DNA of 64,000 nt from Demequina salsinemoris (GTDB lineage Bacteria > Actinomycetota > Actinomycetes > Actinomycetales > Demequinaceae). The notes under the pieces are model-generated. The model was given only the letters and a program-made list of their open reading frames with translations, did no database searches and was not told the DNA's origin. Position numbers and translations under genes: made by a program. Below, piece by piece: positions 39,129 to 48,586 of this stretch (position 1 is its first letter; each line of letters begins with the position of its first letter). The stretch spans positions 247,169-311,168 of the forward strand of contig NZ_BBQZ01000004.1 in the NCBI RefSeq assembly GCF_000974805.1, written 5' to 3'.

Positions 39129-40325
39129 ATGGACGACGACGGCATCGAGACAGACGCCTGGGCCGCCGATGAGGGCCCCGGGCCCGGCGCGCCCATCCCC
39201 GCCTCCGCCGCGTGGCGCGAGGGCGATCACCCTGGCAGACGCCTGTTCCTGAGCCTCGGCGACCTGCCGCTTGAGGCCGACCCGACCGGCGTCCTCCCGG
39301 ATGCGGTCCTCGCCTACGAGACGTGGGGCGAGCTCAACGCCGCCAAGGACAACGCGGTCTACATCGCGCACGCTCTCACGGGCGACAGCCACGTGTTCGG
39401 CCCCGCCGAGCCCGGCCACCACACCGGTGGCTGGTGGAACGCGATGGTCGGTCCGGGCCGGCCGATCGACCCGGCGAAGCACTTCATCGTCTCCGCGAAC
39501 GTGATCGGCGGCTGCCAGGGCAGCACCGGCCCCGCATCGCCGCACCCCGAGGACGGGATGCCGTGGGGCTCGCGCTTCCCGTACGTGACGATGCGCGACA
39601 TGGTGAGCGCGGAGATCCTCCTGGCGAACCACCTCGGCGTCGACAAGTGGCGCCTCATGGCCGGGCCGTCGATGGGCGGCATGCGCGCGCTCGAGTGGGC
39701 CGCGATGGAGCCGCACCGCGTGGGCGCGATCTCGCCGGTGGGCTCGACGGGCGCGACGACCGCGGACCAGATCGCGTGGTCGACCTCGCAGATCGCCGCG
39801 ATCCTCGCCGATCCGAAGTTCCGCGGCGGCGACTACTACGGTGCGGCCGACGGCGACGGGCCGCACGTGGGGATCGGCATCGCGCGCATGATCGCGCACA
39901 CCACGTACCGCTCCGCGGGCGAGCTCAACGACCGCTTCGACCGCAACTACCAGGGAGATTCGGACCCGCTGGGCAAGGGCGGGCTGTTCGCGGTGCAGTC
40001 GTACCTCGAGCATCACGCGCGCAAGCTCGCGCGGCGCTTCGACGCGAACACCTACATCGCACTGGCGCGCGCGATCCAGTCCCACGACGTGGGTCGCGGC
40101 CGCGGCGGCGTGGAGACCGCCCTGGCGCGGTACACGGACAAGGCGCTCGTCATCGCGATCGACTCGGACCGCCTCTACCCGATGCAGAACTCGCAGCGGC
40201 TCGACGCGGCGCTGTCGGGCTCGGACGGCATCAAGGTGGTCCACTCCCCCGTCGGCCACGACGGCTTCCTCGTGGAGGCGGCGCAGATGATCGCCTTCAT
40301 GGAGGAGTTCGAGCGCACGCTGTAG
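39129..40325 (+). CDS. metX: Homoserine O-acetyltransferase, paralogue 1
   Basis: Alpha/beta-hydrolase that acetylates homoserine with acetyl-CoA for methionine synthesis. 398 residues: YETWGELN, GGWWNAMVGPG, GGCQGSTGPASPHP, nucleophile Ser in GPSMGGMRALEW near residue 180, Asp in IAIDSDRLYP, His in VGHDGFLVEA. A close paralogue lies at 48586-49782 next to metY. This copy stands alone, so either it is redundant or its acyl donor/acceptor or regulation differs. Confidence 0.88.
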   Translation: MDDDGIETDAWAADEGPGPGAPIPASAAWREGDHPGRRLFLSLGDLPLEADPTGVLPDAVLAYETWGELNAAKDNAVYIAHALTGDSHVFGPAEPGHHTGGWWNAMVGPGRPIDPAKHFIVSANVIGGCQGSTGPASPHPEDGMPWGSRFPYVTMRDMVSAEILLANHLGVDKWRLMAGPSMGGMRALEWAAMEPHRVGAISPVGSTGATTADQIAWSTSQIAAILADPKFRGGDYYGAADGDGPHVGIGIARMIAHTTYRSAGELNDRFDRNYQGDSDPLGKGGLFAVQSYLEHHARKLARRFDANTYIALARAIQSHDVGRGRGGVETALARYTDKALVIAIDSDRLYPMQNSQRLDAALSGSDGIKVVHSPVGHDGFLVEAAQMIAFMEEFERTL

Positions 40326-40343
40326 TCCGGCGCGCCTCGGTCA

Positions 40344-40374
40344 TGGGGACGATGCTGGGGCAGGGACGATGCGA
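40344..40374 (+). repeat. Two direct motif copies after metX
   Basis: GGGGACGATGCTGGGG then CAGGGACGATGCG, 16 bases apart, between metX and the type A palindrome copy 3. Confidence 0.85.
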
Positions 40375-40407
40375 CCCCCACCTCCCCTGCCCTCCCCACC
40401 CCCCGGT

Positions 40408-40503
40408 GACAGTTCGAACCAATCTGAATCCGCCACGCAGCGCGACACCCCGGCGAGTCCGCGACTCGCCGGGGTGCCGGCCGTGAGATTGGTTCAAACT
40501 GTC
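40408..40503. repeat. Type A palindrome, copy 3
   Basis: The left arm GACAGTTCGAACCAATCT pairs with the right arm AGATTGGTTCAAACTGTC (one mismatch). The core contains the perfect hairpin CACCCCGGCGAGTC-CGC-GACTCGCCGGGGTG. Between convergent metX and the aminotransferase gene. Confidence 0.82.
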
Positions 40504-40545
40504 GGCGGAGGCGCCGCAGTCAGCGCGAACGCTCCAGTCAGCGCG

Positions 40546-41865
40546 TCACAGCTCCGTCAGCACCTTCTCGATGATCGCGAGGCCGGTCTCGGCCTCGTCC
40601 GCGGTGATGACGCACGGCGGGACCACGTGGATGCGGTTGTCGGCGATGAACGGCAGCAGGCCGTGCTCCATGAGCGACTTCTTGATGGCGCCCATGGTCG
40701 CGGCGGGCAGCGGCTCCTTCGTCTCGGCGTCAGCCACGAGCTCGATGGCCCAGAACACCCCGACGCCGCGCACCTCGCCGATCACATCCAGCCGCGACGC
40801 CATCGCGGACAGGCGCGGACCGATCACGGTCTCGCCGATCATCGCGGCGTTCTCGACGACGCCCTCGGTCTCCATCGCCTCGATGGTCGCGACGATCGAC
40901 GCCATCGCGAGCGGGTGGCCCGAGTAGGTGAGCCCGCCGGGGAACACGCGGTCGTCGAACGTCTTCGCGACAGCCTCGGAGATCATCACGCCGCCGGCGG
41001 GAACGTAGCCGGAGTTGACGCCCTTGGCGAAGGTGATGAGGTCGGGCGTGATGCCGAAGTGCTCGTGCGCGAGCCACTTGCCGGTGCGGCCGAAGCCCGC
41101 CATGACCTCGTCGATGATGAGCATGATCCCGTAGCGCGACGCGATCTCGCGGGCGCCCTGCATGTAGGCGGCGGTCGGCATGATCACGCCGGCGGTGCCG
41201 GGGATCGCCTCGAGCAGGATCGCCGCGATGGACGACGGCCCCTCGGCGACCACGGTGCGCTCGAGGTGCTCGAGGGCGCGCGCGGCGTCCTCCTCGGCGG
41301 TGGTGGCCCAGAAGTTCGAGCGGTACGCGTAGGGCCCGAACACGTGCACGTGGCCAGTCGCGTACTCGTTGGGGATGCGGCGCCAGTCGCCGGTCGCGAC
41401 GATGGCCGCGCCGGTGTTGCCGTGGTACGAGCGGTAGCGCGAGATCACCTTGTCGCGGCCGGTGTGGAGACGCGCCATGCGGATGGCGTTCTCGATCGCG
41501 TCGGCGCCGCCGTTGGTGAAGAAGATCTTGGTGAAGCCCTCGGGCGCGTGCTCGAGGATCTTCTGCGCGGCCTTGGCGCGGGCGTCGTTCGCGTACGCGG
41601 GGCCGATCGTGGCGAGGCGCGCGGCCTGCTCCTGGATCGCGGTGACGACGGCGGGGTGCTGGTAGCCGATGTTGACGTTGACGAGCTGGCTCGAGAAGTC
41701 CAGGTACTCCTTGCCGTCGAAGTCCCACACCTTCACCCCTGAGCCGCTCGCGATCGGGATGGGCGCGAGCGTCGCCTGCGCGGACCAGGAGTGGAAGACG
41801 GATCCGGTGTCGGCCGCGGAGATGGTCGCGTTGTCGCTGGGCTGGATGAAGGGCGACTGGGTCAT
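40546..41865 (-). CDS. Class III PLP aminotransferase (omega-amino acid type)
   Basis: 439-residue fold type I aminotransferase. PLP-binding features: TNGGADAIENAIRMAR near residue 100, YRSYHGNTGAA, LIIDEVMAGFGRTGKW and the Schiff-base Lys in TFAKGVNSGYVPAGG near residue 270. With the neighbouring MmsA-type dehydrogenase and PucR regulator it probably transaminates beta-alanine, 3-aminoisobutyrate or a similar omega-amino acid to the semialdehyde. Substrate is inferred from context. The ATG at 41865 has AGGAGG upstream. Confidence 0.85.
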   Translation of the reverse strand: MTQSPFIQPSDNATISAADTGSVFHSWSAQATLAPIPIASGSGVKVWDFDGKEYLDFSSQLVNVNIGYQHPAVVTAIQEQAARLATIGPAYANDARAKAAQKILEHAPEGFTKIFFTNGGADAIENAIRMARLHTGRDKVISRYRSYHGNTGAAIVATGDWRRIPNEYATGHVHVFGPYAYRSNFWATTAEEDAARALEHLERTVVAEGPSSIAAILLEAIPGTAGVIMPTAAYMQGAREIASRYGIMLIIDEVMAGFGRTGKWLAHEHFGITPDLITFAKGVNSGYVPAGGVMISEAVAKTFDDRVFPGGLTYSGHPLAMASIVATIEAMETEGVVENAAMIGETVIGPRLSAMASRLDVIGEVRGVGVFWAIELVADAETKEPLPAATMGAIKKSLMEHGLLPFIADNRIHVVPPCVITADEAETGLAIIEKVLTEL

Positions 41866-42112
41866 GGAGTCCTCCTGGGCTGGGATTGCGGCGGGCCCCG
41901 CCAGGGCGCGCACGGGCTGGGCACATGGACGATGCGGTGGCGGGTGGGACGGACGATGTCCCGTGGTCGATCCTGCCGTCGTCGCCCGGGACGGGCGCTG
42001 GCGGATTCGTCGATCGGACTATCCTCAATTCATCAGTTCGGATAGACGGGGTCGCGCGCGCGACCGCGGGGACTCCCCGAGCGCGACGACCAGCACCCCG
42101 GAAGGAGGCGCG

Positions 42113-43639
42113 ATGCCCACGACGCTCACCACGCTCCTTGAGGACCGCGACCTCGCCCTGAGCGTCCTCGTGCCCGGCGACCCCGCGCTCCACGACGCGC
42201 CCCTCGCGTGGGCCCACAGCTCGGACCTCGCGGACCCCACGCCCTGGCTCACCGAGGGTGGGCTGCTGCTCACCGACGGCGTGAGCTTCATGGAGTCGGC
42301 CACGCTGGCGGCGGTCGAGGAGTACGTGACGCGACTCCAGGACGCGGGCATCCTCGCGCTCGGCTTCGCGGTCGGGATCGCGCACGACTCGGTCCCGGAA
42401 GCCCTCATCACCGCGTGCGATCACGCCCGACTGCCGTTGCTCCAGGTGCCGCAGGCGACGCCGTTCATGCAGATCATCAGGCACGTCTCGGACGCGATCG
42501 CGAAGGACGACCGCGCGCGCCTCGAGGCGAGCCTGGACGCCCAGCGCGCCGTCGCCCGCGCCGCGCTGCGACCCGACGGCCTGCGCGCGATCCTCACCGA
42601 GCTCGAGCTGCGCCTCGGCACGTGGGTCGCGATGTTCGACTCGTCGGGCGAGCGCGTCGAGGTCGACACGCGCCGCGCGGTGCCCGCCGAGGCCGAGGGC
42701 CCGGTGACGGAGGCCGCGGCACGGCTGCTCGCGAAGGGCAGGCCGGGGTCGATGCGCCTGGACGATGCGGGCGTCACCGCGACCCTGGAGACGATCGGCC
42801 GCAGCAGTCCCCTGCGGGGCGTCCTGGCGGTCGGCGCGGCCAAGAGCCTGGACACCGCGGGCGCGGACCTGGTCTCGAGCGTGATCGCCCTCGCGGGCAT
42901 CGCCCTCGAGCAGTCCCGCACGCTCGACGCGGCCAGGCGTCGGCTCCGCCTCGGGATCCTCGAGCTGCTGCGCTCGGGCACGTTCGACGTCGCCGACTCG
43001 ACGGCCCGCGCGCTGTGGGGAGGCCTCCCCGTCGCCCCGCTCGTCGTGACGCTGGCCGAGCCCGGCGCCGACAGCGGCGGCCTGCTCGAGCAGCTCGGTG
43101 CGTTCGCGGAGCGCCACCACGGCCGCGTGTTCTTCGCGGAGTGGGAGGGACGCATCGTCATCGTGACCTCGCGCGGCGACGAGACGCTCGTCGTCCCGTT
43201 CCTCGAGCGATCCCAGGCGCGAGCGGGCACGTCCGGCCCGGTCGACTGGGACGCGCTGAACCGCGGCCTCGACGAGGCGAGCCGCGCGCTCGCCACCACG
43301 ACGCCCGGCCGCACGATCGCCCGCTTCCCCGACCTCGCGACCCGCGGCCTGCTCACCTACCTGGAGGAATCGGGCGGCGAGGCGGTCGCGCATCGTCTGC
43401 TCGCACCCCTGCTCGCCGACCCGGACGATGCGCCGCTCATCGAGGCCGTCGGCGTCTGGCTCGAGCATCTGGGCCAGTGGGATCCGGCGGCCAGGGCGCT
43501 GGGCGTGCACCGGCAGACGCTGCGAAGCCGGGTCGGCACGGTGGGCCGCCGTCTGGGGCTGGACCTCGAGCGCATGGACGACCGTGCGGAGCTCTGGGCT
43601 GCGCTCACGCTCCTGCGCCGCACCCCACATTCCTCCTAG
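42113..43639 (+). CDS. PucR family transcriptional regulator
   Basis: 508 residues: N-terminal PucR-like sensor domain (about 5-130), central GGDEF-like/GAF region, and the C-terminal PucR HTH_30 domain with WLEHLGQWDPAARALGVHRQTLRSRVGTVGRRLGLDLERMDDRAELWAAL-type sequence. GGAAGGAGG precedes the ATG. Divergently placed between the aminotransferase and the mmsA-type gene, it probably controls both in response to the amino acid substrate. Two dispersed-motif copies (42760, 43423) read as Asp-Asp-Ala. Confidence 0.88.
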   Translation: MPTTLTTLLEDRDLALSVLVPGDPALHDAPLAWAHSSDLADPTPWLTEGGLLLTDGVSFMESATLAAVEEYVTRLQDAGILALGFAVGIAHDSVPEALITACDHARLPLLQVPQATPFMQIIRHVSDAIAKDDRARLEASLDAQRAVARAALRPDGLRAILTELELRLGTWVAMFDSSGERVEVDTRRAVPAEAEGPVTEAAARLLAKGRPGSMRLDDAGVTATLETIGRSSPLRGVLAVGAAKSLDTAGADLVSSVIALAGIALEQSRTLDAARRRLRLGILELLRSGTFDVADSTARALWGGLPVAPLVVTLAEPGADSGGLLEQLGAFAERHHGRVFFAEWEGRIVIVTSRGDETLVVPFLERSQARAGTSGPVDWDALNRGLDEASRALATTTPGRTIARFPDLATRGLLTYLEESGGEAVAHRLLAPLLADPDDAPLIEAVGVWLEHLGQWDPAARALGVHRQTLRSRVGTVGRRLGLDLERMDDRAELWAALTLLRRTPHSS

Positions 43640-43701
43640 CGTTGCCCCCAGCCTTGCTCCGGGCCCCACATTCCCTTCAGTGCTGCCCCCAGCACGCGAA
43701 A

Positions 43702-43740
43702 ACGCCCGCCGGCCGCGGCTGAGGCGCGGTCGGCGGGCGT
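43702..43740. terminator. Bidirectional terminator between the pucR-type gene and mmsA
   Basis: ACGCCCGCCGGCCGCG and CGCGGTCGGCGGGCGT form a near-perfect stem with a GCTGAGG loop between convergent genes. Just upstream, a ~29-base segment starting CCCCACATTCC is duplicated (about 43622 and 43664); the first copy includes the end of the regulator gene. Confidence 0.75.
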
Positions 43741-43764
43741 CTTCCCCGCTGGTGCGAAAGGGAT

Positions 43765-45267
43765 TCAGTCGGTCACGGGGAAGCCGAGGTTGATGCCACC
43801 GTGCGACGGGTCGAGCCAGCGCGTGGTGATCACCTTGAGGCGGGTGAAGAAGCGGATGCCCTCGGCGCCGTGGGCGCGCGAGTCGCCGAACAGCGAGGCC
43901 TTCCAGCCGCCGAAGGAGAACGTCGCGACGGGCACGGGGATCGGCACGTTGACGCCGACCATGCCGACCTCGATCTCGCGCTGGAAGCGTCGGGCGGCGC
44001 CGCCGTCGTTGGTGAAGATCGCGGTGCCGTTGCCGAAGGCGCCGGAGTTGATGAGCTCGACGCCCTCCTCGAAGGTGTCGACGCGCACGACGGACAGGAC
44101 GGGACCGAAGATCTCCTCCTTGTACACGGACGAGGTGACGGGCACGTTGTCGATCAGGGTCGGGCCGAGCCAGAAGCCGTTCGGGTCACCATCGACGGAG
44201 ATGCCGCGGCCGTCGACGACCACGTCAGCCCCGTCCTCGAGCGCGGCGGAGATGTACCCGGCGACCTTGTCGCGGTGGGCCTCGGTGACGAGCGGGCCCA
44301 TGTCGCAGCCGCGTCGTCCATCGCCGACCCGGAGCCCAGCCATGCGCGAGGTGATCTTGGGGATGAGCTCGTCCGCGACGTCGCCCACGGCGACGACGAC
44401 GGAGATCGCCATGCAGCGCTCGCCCGCGGAGCCGAAGCCCGCGTTGATCGCGGAGTCGGCGACGAGGTCGAGGTCGGCGTCGGGCAGGACCAGCATGTGG
44501 TTCTTGGCGCCGCCGAGGGCCTGTACGCGCTTGCCGTGCGCGGTGCCGGTCTCGTACACGTACTTGGCGATCGGGGTCGAGCCGACGAACGAGATCGCCT
44601 CGACGTCGGGGTGCGTGAGCAGGCCGTCGACCGCGACCTTGTCGCCGTGGAGCACGGTGAAGATGCCGTCGGGCAGGCCGGCCTCCTTCCACAGGGCGGC
44701 GAGCCAGTTGGCGGCGGTCGGGTCCTTCTCGGAGGGCTTGAGGATCACGGCGTTGCCGGCCGCGAGCGCGATCGGGAAGAACCACATGGGGACCATCGCG
44801 GGGAAGTTGAACGGCGAGATGATGCCGACCACGCCCAGCGGCGAGGGCACCGAGTGGACGTCCACGCCGGTCGAGACCTGCGAGGCGTGCTCGCCCTTGA
44901 GGTGCGCGCCGAGGCCGCACGCGAACTCGACGACCTCCTGGCCGCGCGCGATCTCACCGAGAGCGTCGTCGACGACCTTGCCGTGCTCGGCGGTGATGAT
45001 CTCGGCGAGCTCGCCCTTGCGCTCGTTGAGCAGCTCGCGGAAGCGGAACATGATCGCGGTGCGGCGCGCGAGGGGCGTCTCGGCCCAGCCGGGGAAGGCG
45101 GCCTTGGCGGACGCGACGGCCGCGTCCACGTCCTCGGACGATGCGAGGGCCACGTTCTTGGTCGCGACGCCCAGGGCGGGGTCGTAGACGGGCGCGGTCC
45201 GGGACGATGCGCCGGGCGCCTCGGCGCCGGAGATCCAGTGGCCCAGGGTGGGCAGGGTGTCGGTCAA
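43765..45267 (-). CDS. mmsA: CoA-acylating methylmalonate-semialdehyde dehydrogenase
   Basis: NAD- and CoA-dependent oxidation of (methyl)malonate semialdehyde to propionyl-CoA or acetyl-CoA with loss of CO2. 500 residues with ISPFNFPAMVPMWFFPIALA, GAKNHMLVLPDAD, catalytic Cys in GSAGERCMAISV near residue 288 and EEIFGPVLS. These local signatures distinguish the MmsA/IolA subfamily from ordinary aldehyde dehydrogenases. Completes the pathway started by the aminotransferase at 40546. Two dispersed-motif copies (45136, 45201) read as Ala-Ser-Ser. Confidence 0.92.
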   Translation of the reverse strand: MTDTLPTLGHWISGAEAPGASSRTAPVYDPALGVATKNVALASSEDVDAAVASAKAAFPGWAETPLARRTAIMFRFRELLNERKGELAEIITAEHGKVVDDALGEIARGQEVVEFACGLGAHLKGEHASQVSTGVDVHSVPSPLGVVGIISPFNFPAMVPMWFFPIALAAGNAVILKPSEKDPTAANWLAALWKEAGLPDGIFTVLHGDKVAVDGLLTHPDVEAISFVGSTPIAKYVYETGTAHGKRVQALGGAKNHMLVLPDADLDLVADSAINAGFGSAGERCMAISVVVAVGDVADELIPKITSRMAGLRVGDGRRGCDMGPLVTEAHRDKVAGYISAALEDGADVVVDGRGISVDGDPNGFWLGPTLIDNVPVTSSVYKEEIFGPVLSVVRVDTFEEGVELINSGAFGNGTAIFTNDGGAARRFQREIEVGMVGVNVPIPVPVATFSFGGWKASLFGDSRAHGAEGIRFFTRLKVITTRWLDPSHGGINLGFPVTD

Positions 45268-45429
45268 GGCGTCCTCCTCGATGCGGGTGGGGGCTGGTGC
45301 CGCAGTGGAGCGGCGTCCCTGCGCAACCTAGGCGACCACCCACCCGGGGGCAGTGGCGTGATTGCCGAATCCGGCATCGTCCCTTCACGGGACACGCGAA
45401 TGACGATGCGCCTGCCCCCGGAATGCAGC

Positions 45430-45459
45430 GAAGCCCCGGACCGTCAGGCCCGGGGCTTC
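45430..45459 (-). terminator. Terminator of the CAP-domain protein gene
   Basis: GAAGCCCCGG and CCGGGGCTTC arms around ACCGTCAGGC, about 27 bases after the stop. Confidence 0.75.
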
Positions 45460-45485
45460 AGCGCGAGGACGACCGCGCGGGAGGA

Positions 45486-46727
45486 TCAGCCGTCGAAGTC
45501 GGCGACCAGCGGTGTGTCCGAGGACTTGCCGATCCTGAAGGTCTTCTTGGTGGAGCCGCCCAGCGCATACTTCACGAAGTACGTGTTGCCGCGCTTGAGC
45601 GAGATCGAGTCGCTCGCGCTGCCGTTGAAGTCGCCGACCAGCGCGGTGTCCGACGCGTTGCCCATGCGGAAGCTCTTGGCGACGCCGCCGGTGAGCTTGT
45701 AGGTCACGAAGTACTTGTTGCCGCGCTTGAGGGCGATGGTGTCCTTCCCGTTGCCGTTGAAGTCGCCGGCGAGCGCGGTGTCGGAGGCCTTGCCGAGGCG
45801 GAAGCTGCGGGCGAACCCGTTGCCCTGCAGCTTGTTGTTGATGTAGTACCGGTTGCCGCGCTTGAGCGAGATGGTGTCGTCGCCGTCGCCGTCCCAGTCA
45901 CCCACGATCGCGGTGTCGGAGGCCTTGCCCATGCGGAACACCTTCCAGGTGCCGACCCGGCCGAGCTTGCGGTAGATCAGGTACTTGTTGCCGCGCTTGA
46001 TCGCGATCTCCTCGTCGCCGTCGCCGTCCCAGTCGCCGGTGAGGACCACGTCGGTGGACTTGCCGAGACGGAAGGTCTTGTGCGCCTTGCCGGTGCCGAG
46101 GTTGTTCTTGATGAGGAAGCGGTTGCCTCGGTTCAGCGAGATGGTCTCGATGCCGTCGGAGGCGACGGCCTTGGTGGCGCTCACCGGGGTCTTGGCGACG
46201 CCCGCGGCGGTGTCCGAGGTGTAGTCGCCAAAGACCTGAACGCCCCAGCTCACGCCGTACTTGTCGAGGTAGTAGCCGACGCCGATGTACTTGAAGCGCG
46301 GCTTCACGATGTTCTCGTAGTGGTGGGGCGAGTTCTCCCACTGGGTCGACAGCTGCGTCACCGGGTCGTTGTAGTACATGTTCCAGGCGACGTTCTCGCC
46401 CCACGCGTACCAGTTCGAGGGGATCTGGGTGCCGGTGTTGGGGTTGTGCCACAGCGGCACGGACGCGTAGGGGTCGGACTTGAGGTCGGACTCGTACTTC
46501 GCGGCCATGGTCCGCGCCCAGTTCTCGGCGACCGCATCGAGCTTCGCGGAGCGCTTGAGGGAGTTCAGGCCCACGCCCTTGCGGATGTCGTTGGTGAGGT
46601 CGATGATCCGACCCTCAGGATCCTTGTAGGTGACCTCCGCGTTCGCGGCCGGGGCGTGAACCACGGTGCCGGCGAGAAGAGCTGCGGCGATGAGGGCGGC
46701 GAGGACGACTCGGAGCTGAAGAACCAT
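45486..46727 (-). CDS. Secreted CAP-domain protein with calcium-binding-type C-terminal repeats
   Basis: 413 residues. Signal peptide to about residue 30 (ending APAANA), then a CAP/SCP domain (about 35-165: LTNDIRKGVGL, WARTMAAKYESD, WYAWGENVAW, HYENIVKPRFKYIGVGYY). Residues about 180-413 hold five to six repeats of about 45 residues (DTISLKRGNRYYI...FRLGKASDTALAGD) carrying FG-GAP-like DWDGDGD loops. The Asp pattern is full in the first repeats and decays (DFNGNG, DFNGSA), and the protein ends inside the next unit at VADFDG. Function unknown; cell-surface or exoprotein. Confidence 0.8.
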   Translation of the reverse strand: MVLQLRVVLAALIAAALLAGTVVHAPAANAEVTYKDPEGRIIDLTNDIRKGVGLNSLKRSAKLDAVAENWARTMAAKYESDLKSDPYASVPLWHNPNTGTQIPSNWYAWGENVAWNMYYNDPVTQLSTQWENSPHHYENIVKPRFKYIGVGYYLDKYGVSWGVQVFGDYTSDTAAGVAKTPVSATKAVASDGIETISLNRGNRFLIKNNLGTGKAHKTFRLGKSTDVVLTGDWDGDGDEEIAIKRGNKYLIYRKLGRVGTWKVFRMGKASDTAIVGDWDGDGDDTISLKRGNRYYINNKLQGNGFARSFRLGKASDTALAGDFNGNGKDTIALKRGNKYFVTYKLTGGVAKSFRMGNASDTALVGDFNGSASDSISLKRGNTYFVKYALGGSTKKTFRIGKSSDTPLVADFDG

Positions 46728-47218
46728 AGAGAGATACCTGAGGGATGCACCAGACCGGGTGCTGTTCGGATCGGTGGCATCCGTGCCCTCCGACACGTGC
46801 CCCTTCGTCCGCGGGGGGCGATGGTTCAGCACCTGTGAGCCATTCCACTTGCCCAAAACATGTCAAATAGGACGATGCGGTCGCGCGCTTCTCGCGCGCC
46901 GGGGCTTGCGGTCCAGGGACGATGCGTCACTTGCGTTTTCGCGGGACGTGCGCTTAGTCTGTGCGCATGTTCCGTCGAATGTGCCGCTGACCCGCGCACG
47001 TTCGGCGTGCGCCCACGAGGGCGCCGCTCGCGACCGAGGCTGAACCAGCCCGGCGAGCATCACTCCCCCTCAGGGCGCAAGAGCCCACGTGTCGCACCGC
47101 GCCCTCAGGGGTCGCGGACGGTCGGCGCGCTTGCACGCCCGACGGTCTGGACACCACTGCCTGAGGTCGCGGAGAAGCCCCCCTTCTCTTCTTCCGCACG
47201 AACTTCAGGAGCATCACC
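46728..47218. other. 491-base region upstream of metY, with structured leader
   Basis: No gene supported. Dispersed motifs at 46870 and 46916. 46950-47218 could be the metY leader, with small hairpins GGCTG-AAC-CAGCC, GGGC-GCAAGA-GCCC and a GTCGGCGCG...GCCCGAC stem. I could not match it to a SAM-I, SAM-II or SAM-IV riboswitch by eye. Confidence 0.5.
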
Positions 47219-48586
47219 ATGACGAACGACAACTGGGCCTTCGAGACCAAGCAGATCCACGCCGGCCAGACCCCCGACTCGGACACGGGCGCCCGCGCGC
47301 TGCCGATCTACCAGACCACCGCGTACGTCTTCCCGGACACGACCACCGCCGCGGCTCGTTTCGCGCTGTCCGACCTCGGCCCCATCTACACGCGCCTGGG
47401 CAACCCGACGCAGCAGGCGGTCGAGGACCGCATCAACGCGCTCGAGGGCGGCGTGGGCGCGCTGCTCGTCGCGTCGGGCTCGGCGGCCAACACGGTCGCG
47501 ATCCAGAACATCGCCGAAGCCGGCGACCACATCGTCTCCTCTCCTTCTCTCTACGGCGGCACGTACAACCTGTTCCACCACACGCTGCCCAAGTGGGGCA
47601 TCGAGGTGACGTTCGTCGAGAACCCCGACGACCCCGAGTCGTGGCGCAAGGCGGTCCGCCCGAACACGAAGGCGTTCTTCGGCGAGTCGATCTCGAACCC
47701 CAAGCAGGACCTGCTGGACATCGAGACGGTCGCGGGGATCGCGCACGAGGTCGGCGTGCCGCTGATCGTGGACAACACGGTCGCGTCGCCGTACCTGATC
47801 CAGCCGCTCAAGTGGGGCGCGGACATCGTCACGCACTCGGCGACCAAGTACCTGGGCGGGCACGGCACGGCGATCGGCGGCGTGATCGTGGACGGCGGCT
47901 CGTTCGACTTCGGCGCCTCGCCCGAGCGGTTCCCCAACTACAACACCCCCGACCCGAGCTACCACGGCCTGGTCTACGCCCGCGATCTGGGTGTCGGCTC
48001 GGCGTTCGGCGCGAACCTGTCCTTCATCCTCAAGGCGCGCGTGACGCTGCTGCGCGACACGGGCGCGGCGATCTCGCCGTTCAACGCGTTCCTCATCGCG
48101 CAGGGCATCGAGACGCTGTCGCTGCGCGTGGAGCGTCACGTCCAGAACGCGACCGAGGTCGCGGCGTTCCTGGAGGACAGGGACGATGTGGAGTCGGTCG
48201 CGTACTCGGGCCTCGCCTCGTCGCCGTGGCACGACCTGCAGCTCAAGTACTCGCCTCGCGGCGCCGGCTCGGTGCTGGCCTTCGAGATCGCGGGCGGCAA
48301 GGAGGCGGGACAGGCCTTCGTGGACGCGCTCGAACTGCACTCGCTCGTGGCGAACATCGGCGACGTCCGCTCGCTCGCGATCCACCCGGCCTCGACGACC
48401 CACTCGCAGCTCACGCCCGCCGAGCAGCTCTCCGCAGGTGTGACGCCGGGCGCGGTGCGCCTGTCGGTCGGCATCGAGAACATCACGGACATCCTCGCGG
48501 ACCTGGAGACGGGCTTCGCGGCGGCGGCCGCGGTGCGCGAGGCGCAGGAGGCTGCCGAAGGCACCTCCACCCCGGCGGCCGTGTAA
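47219..48586 (+). CDS. metY: O-acetylhomoserine sulfhydrylase / aminocarboxypropyltransferase
   Basis: PLP enzyme that replaces the acetyl group of O-acetylhomoserine with sulfide (or methanethiol), giving homocysteine/methionine. 455 residues: YQTTAYVFPDT, YTRLGNPTQQAVEDRI, ASGSAANTVAIQNI, the PLP-Lys segment THSATKYLGGHGTAIGG near residue 208, and VGIENITDILADLE at the end. CAGGAG precedes the ATG. It overlaps the downstream metX2 (TAATG), so MetY and its substrate-forming enzyme are made together. Confidence 0.95.
   Translation: MTNDNWAFETKQIHAGQTPDSDTGARALPIYQTTAYVFPDTTTAAARFALSDLGPIYTRLGNPTQQAVEDRINALEGGVGALLVASGSAANTVAIQNIAEAGDHIVSSPSLYGGTYNLFHHTLPKWGIEVTFVENPDDPESWRKAVRPNTKAFFGESISNPKQDLLDIETVAGIAHEVGVPLIVDNTVASPYLIQPLKWGADIVTHSATKYLGGHGTAIGGVIVDGGSFDFGASPERFPNYNTPDPSYHGLVYARDLGVGSAFGANLSFILKARVTLLRDTGAAISPFNAFLIAQGIETLSLRVERHVQNATEVAAFLEDRDDVESVAYSGLASSPWHDLQLKYSPRGAGSVLAFEIAGGKEAGQAFVDALELHSLVANIGDVRSLAIHPASTTHSQLTPAEQLSAGVTPGAVRLSVGIENITDILADLETGFAAAAAVREAQEAAEGTSTPAAV

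Noticed and set aside
46950..47218. SAM riboswitch call for metY
   Set aside because: Hairpins are present but none of the conserved SAM-I/II/IV sequence blocks could be recognised by eye.
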